A stretch of 64,000 nt of DNA from Ramlibacter sp. Its GTDB lineage: Bacteria; Pseudomonadota; Gammaproteobacteria; Burkholderiales; Burkholderiaceae_C. The DNA lies in NCBI RefSeq assembly GCF_028291745.1, contig NZ_JAQGNQ010000046.1, positions 37,215-101,214 of the forward strand. The letters are read 5' to 3'. Under the pieces are notes generated by a model. The model was not told the origin of the DNA. It did no database searches and saw only the letters and a list, made by a program, of their open reading frames with translations. Shown here piece by piece: positions 41,639 to 51,728 of the stretch (its first letter is position 1; every line of letters begins with the position of its first letter). A program made the position numbers and the translations under genes.

Positions 41639-42577
41639 CTACTCGGTCGAAGCGGCTGAAGACCGCAAGGCTTGCTCGACGACTTCTGCCGTCAACGTAG
41701 GCACGAAGGTCTCGATGAAGCGCAAGGCGTAGCCACGCAGCCACGCCCCCCGCCGCAGCGCGACGCGCGTGAGGTTCACCTCGAACAGGTGGCGCGCGTC
41801 GATGACCTGCAGGTGCCGGTCGCGTTCGCTGTCGACCGCGATCGACGCGACGATGCCCACGCCCATGCCCAGTTCCACGTACGTCTTGATCACGTCGGCG
41901 TCCATCGCCGTAAGCACGATCTCGGGCGCAAGACCCGCGCCCGCGAACGCGGCATCGATGTGCGCCCGCCCGGTGTAGCCCTGCACGTAGGTGATGATGG
42001 GATACGCGGCCAGCGCGGCGAGGCCTACCGGTTGCGCGGCGAGCAGGGGATGCCCCGGCGGCACCACGATGCTGTGCGTCCAGCGATACCCGGGCAAGGT
42101 CACCAGCCCGTCGTAGTCCGCCAGGGCCTCGGTGGCGACGCCGATGTCGGCCTCCCCGCGCAGCAGCATCTCGGCCACCTGCCCCGGCGTGCCTTGGTGC
42201 ATGTGCAGCGTCACCCGCGGGAAGACCGCGCGAAAGTCGCGCACCGCTGGCGGCAGGGCGTACCGGGCCTGCGAATGGGTGGCGGCGATGCGCAGGCCGC
42301 CGTTGTCGCTCGCGCTGAAGTCCTGCCCCGCCCGGCGCAGGTTCTCTGCCTCCAGCAGCAGGCGGTCGACGATGGGCAGCAGCGCCTGCCCCGGCGGCGT
42401 CAGGCCGGTGAGGCGCTTGCCGGCCCGGGCGAAGATCTCCACGCCGAGTTCCTCCTCCAGTTCGCGGATCTGCCGGCTCACTCCCGGCTGCGAGGTGTAA
42501 AGCGTGTTGGCAACCTCGGTGAGATTGAAATTGCGCCGCACGGTTTCGCGCACGGAGCGCAGTTGCTGGAAATTCAT
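41639..42577 (-). CDS. cysB-like: CysB-type LysR regulator
   Basis: 312 residues. It matches CysB/Cbl along its length: NFQQLRSVRETVRRNFNLTEVA, LYTSQPGVSRQIRELEEELGVEIFARAGKRL, IAATHSQARYALPPAVRDF, VTLHMHQGTPGQVAEML and AMDADVIKTYVELGMGVGIVAS. CysB proteins sense O-acetylserine, N-acetylserine or sulfate and control sulfur acquisition. It is the last gene of the minus-strand sulfur run, 196 bases after metC, which may hold its own promoter. It is the natural candidate regulator for the run and for the divergent dioxygenase-rhodanese gene. Confidence 0.93.
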   Translation of the reverse strand: MNFQQLRSVRETVRRNFNLTEVANTLYTSQPGVSRQIRELEEELGVEIFARAGKRLTGLTPPGQALLPIVDRLLLEAENLRRAGQDFSASDNGGLRIAATHSQARYALPPAVRDFRAVFPRVTLHMHQGTPGQVAEMLLRGEADIGVATEALADYDGLVTLPGYRWTHSIVVPPGHPLLAAQPVGLAALAAYPIITYVQGYTGRAHIDAAFAGAGLAPEIVLTAMDADVIKTYVELGMGVGIVASIAVDSERDRHLQVIDARHLFEVNLTRVALRRGAWLRGYALRFIETFVPTLTAEVVEQALRSSAASTE

Positions 42578-42773
42578 GGCTGCAGGTGTCCTTCAGTGGG
42601 GCGGATTCTGGTGCGCGATCAGCTCCGGCCCAACGAACCTCTGGTCCTGTGCATATGGGCATGAGCTCACGCCCTTGCCTCTGCAGCCGCTGCCGCGCCA
42701 CCGACGCCTCCTGCCGCAGTGCCGCCCGCAAAGGTCCGGCGCAGGCGTCCGGGTCGGCGGGCGAGCGGCCGGT

Positions 42774-43973
42774 TCATGCGGCGGCCACCAGGGTGTGGGC
42801 CTCCTCACTGTGCGCGAAAGCCTGCCCCAGATCGGCGATGAGGTCGCCGGGGTCTTCCAGTCCCACGTGCAGCCGCACGACCGGCTGACTGCCCTGCCAG
42901 CAACCGTGCTCGCGCAGTCGCTCCGGCGCCGCAAGGTGGGCCAGGCTCTCGTAGCCGCCCCAGGAGGCGCCGATCGCGAAGTGCTGGAGCGTGTCGACGA
43001 AGCGCCGTGCCCGGGTGGCATCGGCATCGCGGAAGGCAAAGGACACCAGGCCGCTGGCGCCGGTGAAGTCGCGCTTCCACAGGGCGTGGCCGGGATCGTC
43101 GGGCAGCGCCGGGTAGAACACGCGCTCCACGGCGGGATGGGCCTGCAGCCATTGCGCGACCTGCAATGCATGGCGCTGGTGCTGCGTGAGCCGCACGGGC
43201 AACGTGCGCAGGCCGCGCAGGGCGAGATAGGCGTCGTCGGCGCCCACCGTCAGGCCCAGCGCCTCGTGGGCGGAGGCGATGCGGCGCGCCAGCGCGGGGC
43301 TGTCCACCACCACGATGCCCTGCATCACGTCGGAGTGGCCGGCGATGTACTTGGTGGCGGCCTGGATCGATATGTTGGCGCCCAGCTTCAGGGGCTGGTG
43401 GAACCAGCCGCCGCTCCAGGTGTTGTCGGTCGCCACCGGCACGCCGTGGGCGCGCGCCACCGCGGCCAGCGCCGGCAGGTCCAGCACCTCGAACAACAGC
43501 GAGCTGGGCGACTCCAGGTAAACCAGGCGCGTGTTGGGCCGGATGCGCGCGGCGAGATCAGCGCGCGCCGGCGAGAAGAATTCCAGGGTGATGCCCAGGC
43601 GCTTGAGCAGCGTCTGTTCCACCCGGCGAACCGGCGCGTACACGCCGTCGGCGACCAGCGCGTGCTCGCCCTGCGAGAGCAGTCCCAGCAGCACCAGCGT
43701 GATCGCCGACAGGCCGGAGGGGGCGAGGAAGGCGCGGTGGCCGCCTTCCAGTTGCGTCACCGCATCTTCCAGCGCCCTGTGCGTGTCCAGGCCGTGGCGG
43801 CCGTAGCTGGCGATGCGCTCGCCGTCGGCGCGGCGGTGGTGGTGGTCCTCCAGCGCGGCCACGCTCTCGAAGCGCACGGTACTGGTCCGCACCACGGGCA
43901 CGTTGACGGGGCCGCTGCCGGCCCGCAGCGGCGGGGCGCCCGCGTGCAGCAGGCGAGTCGATGCGCCGGTCAC
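42774..43973 (-). CDS. metC: Cystathionine beta-lyase (Cys/Met metabolism PLP enzyme)
   Basis: 399 residues, fold-type I PLP enzyme. PLP-binding Lys in SIQAATKYIAGHSDVMQG, plus LESPSSLLFEVLDLPAL, ATDNTWSGGWFHQPL and the active-site loop RYG replaced by IASYGRHGLDTHRALED. It cleaves cystathionine, and often cystine or other S-conjugates, releasing thiol or persulfide, pyruvate and ammonia. The GTG start at 43973 has GGAGG seven bases upstream. It sits 58 bases after the thiol dioxygenase gene. In this setting it could generate the thiol or persulfide used by the dioxygenases and rhodaneses. Confidence 0.92.
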   Translation of the reverse strand: MTGASTRLLHAGAPPLRAGSGPVNVPVVRTSTVRFESVAALEDHHHRRADGERIASYGRHGLDTHRALEDAVTQLEGGHRAFLAPSGLSAITLVLLGLLSQGEHALVADGVYAPVRRVEQTLLKRLGITLEFFSPARADLAARIRPNTRLVYLESPSSLLFEVLDLPALAAVARAHGVPVATDNTWSGGWFHQPLKLGANISIQAATKYIAGHSDVMQGIVVVDSPALARRIASAHEALGLTVGADDAYLALRGLRTLPVRLTQHQRHALQVAQWLQAHPAVERVFYPALPDDPGHALWKRDFTGASGLVSFAFRDADATRARRFVDTLQHFAIGASWGGYESLAHLAAPERLREHGCWQGSQPVVRLHVGLEDPGDLIADLGQAFAHSEEAHTLVAAA

Positions 43974-44031
43974 TGGGAAACCTCCGTGCTACGGACTGCG
44001 GCAAGATCCATTTGGGGCGGCCGGTCGGGGT

Positions 44032-44649
44032 TCATGCCGCTTCCTTGCTGGGCGTCATCTGGGTCGCGTTGTAGTTCAGCACCTTGCCGGTGGCGAGGTC
44101 CACGCCGATGCGGCGCGAGAGCGTCTCCAGCGGGCGGCCGTAGAGGTGGAAGTGCAGCGTGGGCTGCGTGCCGATGACGTGGATGCTGTGCAGGTCGTCG
44201 GGCAGGAAGGCGATCGGCGTGCCGGGCTGCACCGTCACCTCGCGCTCGACTTCAAGCTGCGCGTGGTCGGGGCGGCTGCCGTCGTCCGTGCGGCGGTAGA
44301 CGCGGTTCTCCTCCTGGCCCTCGATCGCCACGATCACCGCCCACGTATCGTGGTTGTGCGGCAGCGTGCTCTTGCCGGGGTTGATGGAGTTCAGGTAAAG
44401 GGCCAGGCCGGCATCGCCTTCCTGCGGATTGAGCCGGTAGCGCGTGGAGGCGCCCACGCCGTCGCTCGCATCGGGCGGCGGGAAGTCGCTGCGCGGGAAC
44501 AGTTCGCTGCGCCCGGCCAGTGTGGTCAATTCGTCCGCGATGCGCGCCAGCGCGGCGCGGTCGGGCGTACCGGCGGCCAGCGGGCGGATGCGCGCGAGAG
44601 CGGCGGAGACCGCGGCGCGGCGGTCCTGGGCAAGAGTGTCGTGGCTCAT
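44032..44649 (-). CDS. Cysteine dioxygenase-type thiol dioxygenase
   Basis: 205 residues, cupin fold of the cysteine dioxygenase family. The three-His iron site is visible: His98 and His100 in LPHNHDTWAVI and His154 in LPDDLHSIHV. Family members oxidise cysteine, 3-mercaptopropionate or related thiols to sulfinic acids. It is a paralogue of the N-terminal domain at 52899-55100 (both have P-H-x-H-x-TWAVI and D-x-HSI/HTI). ATG 44649 follows AGGAAAA. It lies between the ABC ATPase gene and metC. Confidence 0.9.
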   Translation of the reverse strand: MSHDTLAQDRRAAVSAALARIRPLAAGTPDRAALARIADELTTLAGRSELFPRSDFPPPDASDGVGASTRYRLNPQEGDAGLALYLNSINPGKSTLPHNHDTWAVIVAIEGQEENRVYRRTDDGSRPDHAQLEVEREVTVQPGTPIAFLPDDLHSIHVIGTQPTLHFHLYGRPLETLSRRIGVDLATGKVLNYNATQMTPSKEAA

Positions 44650-44671
44650 GGTTTTTTCCTGTGGAAGGGGA

Positions 44672-45470
<799 letters not shown>

Positions 45471-45484
<14 letters not shown>

Positions 45485-46286
45485 GGCGGCGTTCCAGCGC
45501 GCGGGTGGCGCGGGCGATGGGATAGCAGTAGGCGAAGAACACGGCCAGCAGAGCGCCGTAGACGAGGATGGTGAAGTCGGTGCGCGCCACCGTGTTACTG
45601 GCGACCTGGGCCGCATCCACCACGTCGTGCGTGCCGACCAGCGAGGCCAGCGAGGTGCTCATGGTGATGCTCGCGTAGAGGTTCATCCAGGGCGGCAGCA
45701 TGCGGCGCAGGCACTGCGGCAGCACGATCAGCCGGAAGATCTGCGCCCGCGTGAAGGCCAGCGACTGCGCGGCCTCCCATTGCGCGCTGGGGATGGACTG
45801 GATGGCGCCACGGAAGATCTCCGCCACCTGCGCGCTGGCCGGCAGCGCCAGTCCCAGCACCACCTTGAGCCAGTCGGGAAAGGGCAGGGCCGTTCCGGCG
45901 ACGCGGATCTCGAACGGGAAGACGTAGGTGGTGAAGTAGATCAGCACCAGCACGGGCGCATTGCGGAACACCTGCACGGACGACCTGACTACGGCGCGCA
46001 CCGCGGCGGCCGGTGACAGCGACAGCGCGCCGAGCACCAGGCCCGCCACGGTGCCGAGCGCCATCGCCAGCAGGCTGATGCCGATGTTGGCTGCCATGCC
46101 GCGCGCGAGTTCCGGCGACCAGGTCCACAGGTACACGAAGGCCGCAGGCGTGGTGCCCGTGGCGACCCAGAAGGCGACGACGGCCGCCGCGGCGAGTGCA
46201 AGTGCCTGCCACGGCGAGAGCCGGTGCAGCAGCGTGCCCGCGGGTCGGCCGGACGCCGAAGAGCTCAGGGCGACGTCACTGGCCAT
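45471..46286 (-). CDS. Polar amino acid ABC transporter permease
   Basis: 271 residues. Transport domain ARGMAANIGISLLAMALGTVAGLVLGAL with EAA loop AEIFRGAIQSIPSAQWEAAQSLAFTRAQIFRLIVLPQC. ATG 46286 overlaps the next upstream permease stop by 11 bases; the frame is open to 46331. An N-terminal extension of about 40 residues before the first membrane segment is longer than usual. It pairs with the permease at 46276-47019. Confidence 0.93.
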
Positions 46287-47019
46287 AACCGGGCATCCTC
46301 CAATGCGCTTCCAGCCTGCGGCCCGCGACACTCACCAGCCAGGTGAGCAGGCCGAACCACAACAGGATCAGCAGCAGCAGTTCCAGCACGTTGTCGCGCT
46401 GGGTCCAGATCATGATGGACTCGTAGGTGACGTCGCCCACCGCGATGGCCGAAGCGACCGCGGTCATCTTCACCAGGTCCACCAGGTTGTTCACCAGCGA
46501 GGGCAGGGCGAAACGCAGCGCGAGCGGCAGCTCCACCCGCGCCAGCAACTGGCGCCGCGAGAAGCCGAGTGACCGCGCCGCCTCGAGCGTCGTGCGCGGG
46601 ACGGCTTCGATGCCGGCCCGCAGGGCCTCGGCGTGGAACACGCCCTTGTGCAGCGAGACCACGATCACCACCCACAGGAATGGCGTGAGCGGATTGGTGG
46701 CGCCATGCAGCTGGAACTGCTGCGTGACCAGCATGTTCAGCACCAGGAAGGCGCAATACAGCTGCACCAGCGTCGGCGTGTTGCGCGTCAGCTCCACGAA
46801 GGCGCGTGCCGGCCCCGCCAGCCACGCCCGCCCCGAGGTGAGAAGCGCCGCGAGCGCCACGCCCGCCGCCAGGCTGCAGGGGACGGTGGCCAGGCACAGT
46901 TCCAGCGTCACACCGAGGCCGCGTACGAAGGCATCGCGTTCGGAGGCATGCAGCACGAAACCGTAGTTGAGGCCGACATGGCGCAGCGCTTCCACCCCTG
47001 CCGGCAGCCACTCGTTCAT
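46276..47019 (-). CDS. Polar amino acid ABC transporter permease
   Basis: 247 residues. Transport domain FVRGLGVTLELCLATVPCSLAAGVALAALL, EAA loop AEALRAGIEAVPRTTLEAARSLGFSRRQLLARVELPLAL. ATG 47019 overlaps the aminotransferase stop by four bases; the open frame to 48372 is the shadow of that gene. It is the first permease of the importer in the sulfur run. Confidence 0.92.
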   Translation of the reverse strand: MNEWLPAGVEALRHVGLNYGFVLHASERDAFVRGLGVTLELCLATVPCSLAAGVALAALLTSGRAWLAGPARAFVELTRNTPTLVQLYCAFLVLNMLVTQQFQLHGATNPLTPFLWVVIVVSLHKGVFHAEALRAGIEAVPRTTLEAARSLGFSRRQLLARVELPLALRFALPSLVNNLVDLVKMTAVASAIAVGDVTYESIMIWTQRDNVLELLLLILLWFGLLTWLVSVAGRRLEAHWRMPGYGQ

Positions 47020-48281
47020 GCGCCCGCCGCCAGCGCGGATTTGGCGCTGGCCGGTGCCTGCAAGGCGGCCACCGCCGCCGCGATGCGGCGCAAGGCCTCG
47101 GCCAGCGCAGCGTCGCCGGCGGCCGTGGACAGGCGGAAATAGGGTGAGAGCCCGAAGCCGGCGCCGGCCACCACCGCCACGCCCGCCTCCAGCAGCCAGT
47201 CGACGAGGTCGTCGTCCGAGGCGATGGTTCGCCCGTCCGGCCGCTCGCGTCCCAGCAGCGCGCCGCAGTGCACGTAGGCGAAGAAGGAGCCCGCGAGCGG
47301 CAGCACCGACAAGCCGTCGATGGCGTTGATGCCGCGCACGACGAAGTCCGCGCGCCTCGCATACGCCGCGCGGGCCTGCGCCACGAAGGACTGGTCGGGG
47401 TCGTCCAGCGCCGCGGTCACCGCCGCCTGGGCGATGGCGTTGGGGGCCGAGGACACCTGCGACTGGATCACCGTCATCGCATCCACCAGCGCCTTGGGGC
47501 CGGCGCCCCAGCCGATGCGCCAGCCGGTCATGGCATAGGTCTTGGAAGCGCCGTTCACCAGCAGGGTGCGCTCGCGCAGGTCGGGCGCGACGTGCAGCCA
47601 GTGCACCGGCGCCTGCGGCGTGAACCAGATGTGCTCGTAGAGCTCGTCCAGCAGCACGGCCACCTGCGGGTGCGCCCGCAGCACCTCGGCGAGCCCGCGC
47701 AGCTCGCCTTCCGTGTACACGGCGCCCGTCGGGTTGGAGGGCGTGTTGAGCACCAGCCAGCGCGTGCGCGGCGTGATCGCCGCCTGCAGGGCCGAGGCGG
47801 TCAGCTTGAAGCCGCTGCGCTCGTCGCAACGGACGATGGCGGGATGGCCGCCGTTGACCCGCACGATGTCCGGAAAGGACGGCCAGTAGGGCGCCGGCAG
47901 GATCACCTCGTCGCCGGGGTCCAGCGTGGCGGCGAAGGCGGAGAAGATCACCTGCTTGCCGCCGTTGGACGCCAGGATCTCCGCCGGCGCGAAGGCGAGC
48001 CCGTTTTCGCGCGCGTACTTGGCCGCGATGGCGCGGCGCAGGGTGGCCGTGCCGGCCGTGGCGGTGTACTTGGTCTCGCCGCGCCGCAGGGCGGCGATGG
48101 CGGCCTGCTTGATGGGTTCCGGCGTGTCGAACTCGGGCTCGCCGGCGTTGAGGGCGATGATGTCGCGGCCCTGCGCCGCCAGCGCCGCGGCGCGCTGGCC
48201 CGCGGCCGCATTCGCTGACAGGCTCACGCTGCGCACGCGCGTGGAGAGGCCAAGCGCGGTGGTGATGGGGGCGCGGCTCAT
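47016..48281 (-). CDS. Class I PLP-dependent aminotransferase (AspC-like)
   Basis: 421 residues. PLP Lys in LLVNGASKTYAMTGWRIGW; other family motifs are IIALNAGEPEFDTPEPIK, LPAPYWPSFPDIVR, LNTPSNPTGAVYTEGEL and DELYEHIWF. Substrates of this group include aspartate, aromatic amino acids, and sulfur amino acids such as cysteine or cysteine sulfinate. In this run it could convert cysteine to 3-mercaptopyruvate, or cysteine sulfinate to sulfinylpyruvate, which links the dioxygenase and rhodanese genes. It overlaps both neighbours by four bases. Confidence 0.92.
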   Translation of the reverse strand: MSRAPITTALGLSTRVRSVSLSANAAAGQRAAALAAQGRDIIALNAGEPEFDTPEPIKQAAIAALRRGETKYTATAGTATLRRAIAAKYARENGLAFAPAEILASNGGKQVIFSAFAATLDPGDEVILPAPYWPSFPDIVRVNGGHPAIVRCDERSGFKLTASALQAAITPRTRWLVLNTPSNPTGAVYTEGELRGLAEVLRAHPQVAVLLDELYEHIWFTPQAPVHWLHVAPDLRERTLLVNGASKTYAMTGWRIGWGAGPKALVDAMTVIQSQVSSAPNAIAQAAVTAALDDPDQSFVAQARAAYARRADFVVRGINAIDGLSVLPLAGSFFAYVHCGALLGRERPDGRTIASDDDLVDWLLEAGVAVVAGAGFGLSPYFRLSTAAGDAALAEALRRIAAAVAALQAPASAKSALAAGA

Positions 48282-49144
48282 GGCTTCGCCTGCGTGTAGA
48301 CGGCGAAGTCGAACGGCGCGCGGTCGAAGCGGCCTTGCTGCGCGCGCTGGTTGCGCGTGGCGATCCAGGCATCGGGCACGCCGTTGCGGCGCGCGGCGGC
48401 CAGCAGGAAGCCCGAGCGGTGCCAGTCCTGGATCGCGCGATCGACGAAGGCCTGCGTGTCGGCCTCGCCGCGGCGAACCCACGCGACGGTGGGTGAGGGG
48501 ATCAGCTGCTCCTCGCTGGCCAGCGTGTAGTCCTTCCACTCGGCGGCGGAGGGGCCGTGCAGGGTGTAGTGCAGCGCCGGCTGCACGTGCACGGACGCGG
48601 CGCAGCTGCCGCCCTTCAGCGCCAGCAGCGATTCCGGGATGCCTTTGAAGCCCTTGACGATGGCGCCGTACTGCTGCGCCAGCGGCCGGGCGAAGTTGCT
48701 GCCCTGCGAGACGCAGGCCACCTTGCCGCGCAGGTCCTCCCAGCGGCGGATGCCGCTCGCCTTGGCGACGACGGCCGCCCCGCCCACCAGGTCGTACGGC
48801 GTGGGCGCGAAGCCCAGGATCTCGCTGCGCTCCTGCGTCCACTGGATGTTCGCCAGCAGCAGGTCCACCTTGCCGGCCTGCAGGAACTGCACGCGGGTGG
48901 AGGCGGTGACCGGGACGGTCTCCAGCTGCACGCCGAGGCGGCGCGCGAGGTCGGCCGCCAGCTCGGTCTGGTAGCCCACGGTCTTGCCGCTGGCCTGGTC
49001 CAGCGCGCCGAAGGGCGGGCTGGGGCCGTCGATGCCGACGGCGAGGATGCCGCGCTGGCGCACCTTGTCCAGCGTCGCGTCGGCATGGGCGGCGCTGGCG
49101 GCCGCCAGCGCGATGATGGAAACGGTCCGGGTGAGGGCTCGCAT
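48278..49144 (-). CDS. ABC transporter substrate-binding protein (SBP_bac_3), copy 2
   Basis: 288 residues. Signal peptide ending AAASAAHADATLDKVRQRG. It is a tandem paralogue of the next protein: shared order is DATLDKIRQ, VQFLQSGKVDLL or QAGKVDLLLAN, EILGxAPTPxxxVGG, WEDLRGKV and SQGS-F-PLxQQYGA. ATG 49144 precedes the mature start by a normal signal. It overlaps the aminotransferase gene by four bases. The pair suggests two related ligands for one importer. Confidence 0.92.
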   Translation of the reverse strand: MRALTRTVSIIALAAASAAHADATLDKVRQRGILAVGIDGPSPPFGALDQASGKTVGYQTELAADLARRLGVQLETVPVTASTRVQFLQAGKVDLLLANIQWTQERSEILGFAPTPYDLVGGAAVVAKASGIRRWEDLRGKVACVSQGSNFARPLAQQYGAIVKGFKGIPESLLALKGGSCAASVHVQPALHYTLHGPSAAEWKDYTLASEEQLIPSPTVAWVRRGEADTQAFVDRAIQDWHRSGFLLAAARRNGVPDAWIATRNQRAQQGRFDRAPFDFAVYTQAKP

Positions 49145-49155
49145 GTTCGCTCTCC

Positions 49156-50010
49156 TCACGACGCGTTGCTGCGAAAGCGTGCCTGCAGCTGCGGCAGCAG
49201 CGCTTGCGGCGGCGTGATGCCCAGGCGCTTCTCGGTGGCGATCAGCCACCCCGTGCGGTGCCAGTCCTGCACGACGCGGTCGACGGCCGCGATGGTGTCG
49301 GCTTCGCCCTTGCGCGTCCACACCACCGATGGCGCAGGCAGGATCTCGCCGGCGATGGGTGCGTGGTAGCCACCCCATTCCGCGGCGTTGTTCCGCAGCA
49401 GCGGATGGATCAACGTGGTGTCGTGCACCGCGGCCACGCAGGCGCCGCCACGCAGCGCCAGCAGCGATTCGGCCGAGGTCTTGAAGCCCCGCACTTGCGC
49501 ACCGTATTGCTCCTGCAGCGGCTTGGTGAAGCTGCTGCCCTGCGAGGCGCAGACCACCTTGCCGCGCAGGTCTTCCCACTTGGTGATGCCGCTGGTCTTG
49601 AGCACGGCGGCCGTGCCGCCCACGCGGTAGAAGGGCGTGGGCGCATGGCCCAGGATCTCGCCGCGGTCGGTGTTGTATTCCATCGAGGCGATCAGCAGGT
49701 CCACCTTGCCGGACTGCAGGAATTGCACCCGGTTGGAGGGCTGCACCGGCACCAGTTCGACCTCGGCGCCGAGGCGCCTGGCCAGGTCGCGGGCCAGCTC
49801 CGGGTTCCAGCCCACCAGCTGCTGCGTGGCGGGATCGATGGAGCCGAACGGTCCGCCTCCCACGACTACGCCGATGGCGACCTTGTGCTGCTGGCGGATC
49901 TTGTCGAGGGTGGCGTCGGCATGCGCCATGCCGGCGCTCGCGCACAGTGCGGCGAGCAGGGCGGTATGGAACAGGCGCAAGGGAGAAGGATGGTGGCTGG
50001 CAGCGTTCAT
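49156..50010 (-). CDS. ABC transporter substrate-binding protein (SBP_bac_3), copy 1
   Basis: 284 residues. Signal peptide RLFHTALLAALCASAGMAHA, then DATLDKIRQQHKVAIGVVVGGGPFGSID. The ligand-binding stretch FLQSGKVDLLIASMEYNTDRGEILG is typical of amino acid binding proteins. It is 11 bases upstream of its paralogue and 73 bases after the rhodanese gene. Two internal Cys (VVCASQGSSF, GGACVAAV) occur at positions conserved in the paralogue (VACVSQG, GGSCAASV), so they may form a structural disulfide. Confidence 0.92.
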   Translation of the reverse strand: MNAASHHPSPLRLFHTALLAALCASAGMAHADATLDKIRQQHKVAIGVVVGGGPFGSIDPATQQLVGWNPELARDLARRLGAEVELVPVQPSNRVQFLQSGKVDLLIASMEYNTDRGEILGHAPTPFYRVGGTAAVLKTSGITKWEDLRGKVVCASQGSSFTKPLQEQYGAQVRGFKTSAESLLALRGGACVAAVHDTTLIHPLLRNNAAEWGGYHAPIAGEILPAPSVVWTRKGEADTIAAVDRVVQDWHRTGWLIATEKRLGITPPQALLPQLQARFRSNAS

Positions 50011-50083
50011 GAAGATTCCGAAAGGTCAGGCCCCCATGGTGCTGTGCACGCGGCGCGGCCACAACGAACAAAAGCGAGCTTGG

Positions 50084-51715
50084 TTATGCGGCGCGCCGCG
50101 CTTGCGCGGGCAGGCGGAAGGTGGCGAGTTCGTCGGTCGCGCATTGCGCCACCAGCCCGGTCTCCCACTGCAGGTAGCGGCGCGCGGCATCGAGGTTGCC
50201 GTCGTGGCGGTCGTGCACGAAGAACAGGTAGTCGATGCGGTCCGCGTCGGCCGGAGAGTGCGGCGTGGCTTCCTGTGGCCAGCCGGCGTCCGCCAGCGTG
50301 GCGGCACGCAGCCACGCGATGCGGGCGTGCCCTGCTTGGCGCAGGTCTGGGGCCGCCAGGCGCGCGACTGCCTCGTCTTCGGCCAGCAGCACGATGAGCG
50401 GGTTGCTTGCGTGCGCAACGGTCGCGAGGATGCGCGGCCGGATCGACCAGCGCGCGCCCGCGGCGTGGCCCTGCCGGTAGTCGGCCGAAGGGCGCAGGTC
50501 GATCAGCAGCGGCAGCGACGAGCCATCCTGCCGCAGGGCCAGCAGAGCGCCCGCGTCCTGTTCCGGGAGGGCGGGTGGCAGCGTGGCCGCTGCCACCGGG
50601 ACCCGCAGCGGTGCGGCGATGCCGCCCTCCACGACCGCTGCATCGATGCCGAGGCGGAGCAGCCAGGCCGCGATCACCGGCGCGCGGATGCCGTCGTCGT
50701 CCAGCAGCAAGACGCGCGCATGGCGCACGCCGACGTGCTGGTCGGTGGTCTGCAGCAGTTGCCCTCCGGGCACGTGCCGCGCGCCGGGCAGCGAGCCGGT
50801 CGCGAATTCGGCGGCGGTGCGCACATCGAAGACATGGGTCGTGCGCTCGGCGTCGTCCAGCCAGGCTTGCGCCTCGCGCGCGGCCAACTGCGGCACGCCG
50901 GCACGCTGCGCAAAGGACTGTGCGCGCTTGCGGACGCTGGCCTGTGCGTGGCTGCGAGGCGCCGCTGGCAGCCCGCGCGCGCTGCCCTTCTCGAGCTCCA
51001 GTCCCGCGAGTGCCCAGCCTTGCGTCCCGTTCTCCAGTGCATACACCGGATTGGGCAGGCCGAGGTCGCGCAGGATCTGGGCGCCGACGATGCTGCGCGT
51101 GCGACCGGCGCAGTGCACCACCACCGGTGTGTGCTCGTCCGGCACGACGCTGCGCCAGCGCAGCGCGAGCTCGCCGTTGGGCACGGGGATCGCGCCGGGG
51201 ATGGTCATGCGACGGTGTTCCTGCAGTGTGCGGCCATCGAGCAGCACCAGCGGTTCCCCCGAGGCAAGGCGTGCATGCAGCTGCTGCGCGCTCAGCTGCG
51301 GCACCGTGAAGGCATGCTCCACGCACTCGCCGAAGGTCTTGGAAGGCAGGTTCTGACCCTGGAACAGCGTGCGTCCGGCGGCGGCCCAGGCCCGGGCGCC
51401 GCCTTGCAGCACTTGCACCTGCGTATAGCCGGCATCGCGCAGGCGCCGCGCCGCGCGTGCTGCCACGCCATCGCCGTCGTCGAACAGGACCACGCGCGTG
51501 GCGCGCCGCGGCACCAGCAGCGGCACGTCGATTTCCAACCGGCTGTAGGGGGCGGAGACGGCGAGAAAGGGATGGCCCTCGCCGTATTGCCCGTGCTCGC
51601 GCACGTCCACCAGTGCGATCTCCAGGCCATCGCGCAAGCACCGCAACAGCGTGGCGGCGTCGATGCCGTCGGCCGCCACGGGACCGACAGGGGCGTTCAG
51701 AACAGACTCGGTCAT
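50084..51715 (-). CDS. Four-domain rhodanese-like protein
   Basis: 543 residues made of four rhodanese-like units. Unit 1 starts with EIALVDVREHGQYGEGH, unit 2 with PLVLLDGRTLQEHR, unit 3 with THVFDVRTAAEFATGSLPGARHVPGGQL and unit 4 with LLIDLRPSADYRQGHAAGARW. Only unit 2 has a catalytic Cys: Cys202 in VVVHCAGRTRSIVGAQ. The equivalent loops of the others read LFDDGDG, LLDDDG and LLAEDE. The C terminus (HDRHDGNLDAARRYLQWETGLVAQ) matches the end of the protein at 52899-55100. It would move sulfane sulfur from a persulfide or mercaptopyruvate. It starts 13 bases after the Bug gene. Confidence 0.9.
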   Translation of the reverse strand: MTESVLNAPVGPVAADGIDAATLLRCLRDGLEIALVDVREHGQYGEGHPFLAVSAPYSRLEIDVPLLVPRRATRVVLFDDGDGVAARAARRLRDAGYTQVQVLQGGARAWAAAGRTLFQGQNLPSKTFGECVEHAFTVPQLSAQQLHARLASGEPLVLLDGRTLQEHRRMTIPGAIPVPNGELALRWRSVVPDEHTPVVVHCAGRTRSIVGAQILRDLGLPNPVYALENGTQGWALAGLELEKGSARGLPAAPRSHAQASVRKRAQSFAQRAGVPQLAAREAQAWLDDAERTTHVFDVRTAAEFATGSLPGARHVPGGQLLQTTDQHVGVRHARVLLLDDDGIRAPVIAAWLLRLGIDAAVVEGGIAAPLRVPVAAATLPPALPEQDAGALLALRQDGSSLPLLIDLRPSADYRQGHAAGARWSIRPRILATVAHASNPLIVLLAEDEAVARLAAPDLRQAGHARIAWLRAATLADAGWPQEATPHSPADADRIDYLFFVHDRHDGNLDAARRYLQWETGLVAQCATDELATFRLPAQARRAA

Positions 51716-51728
51716 CGGGGCGCCGCCT

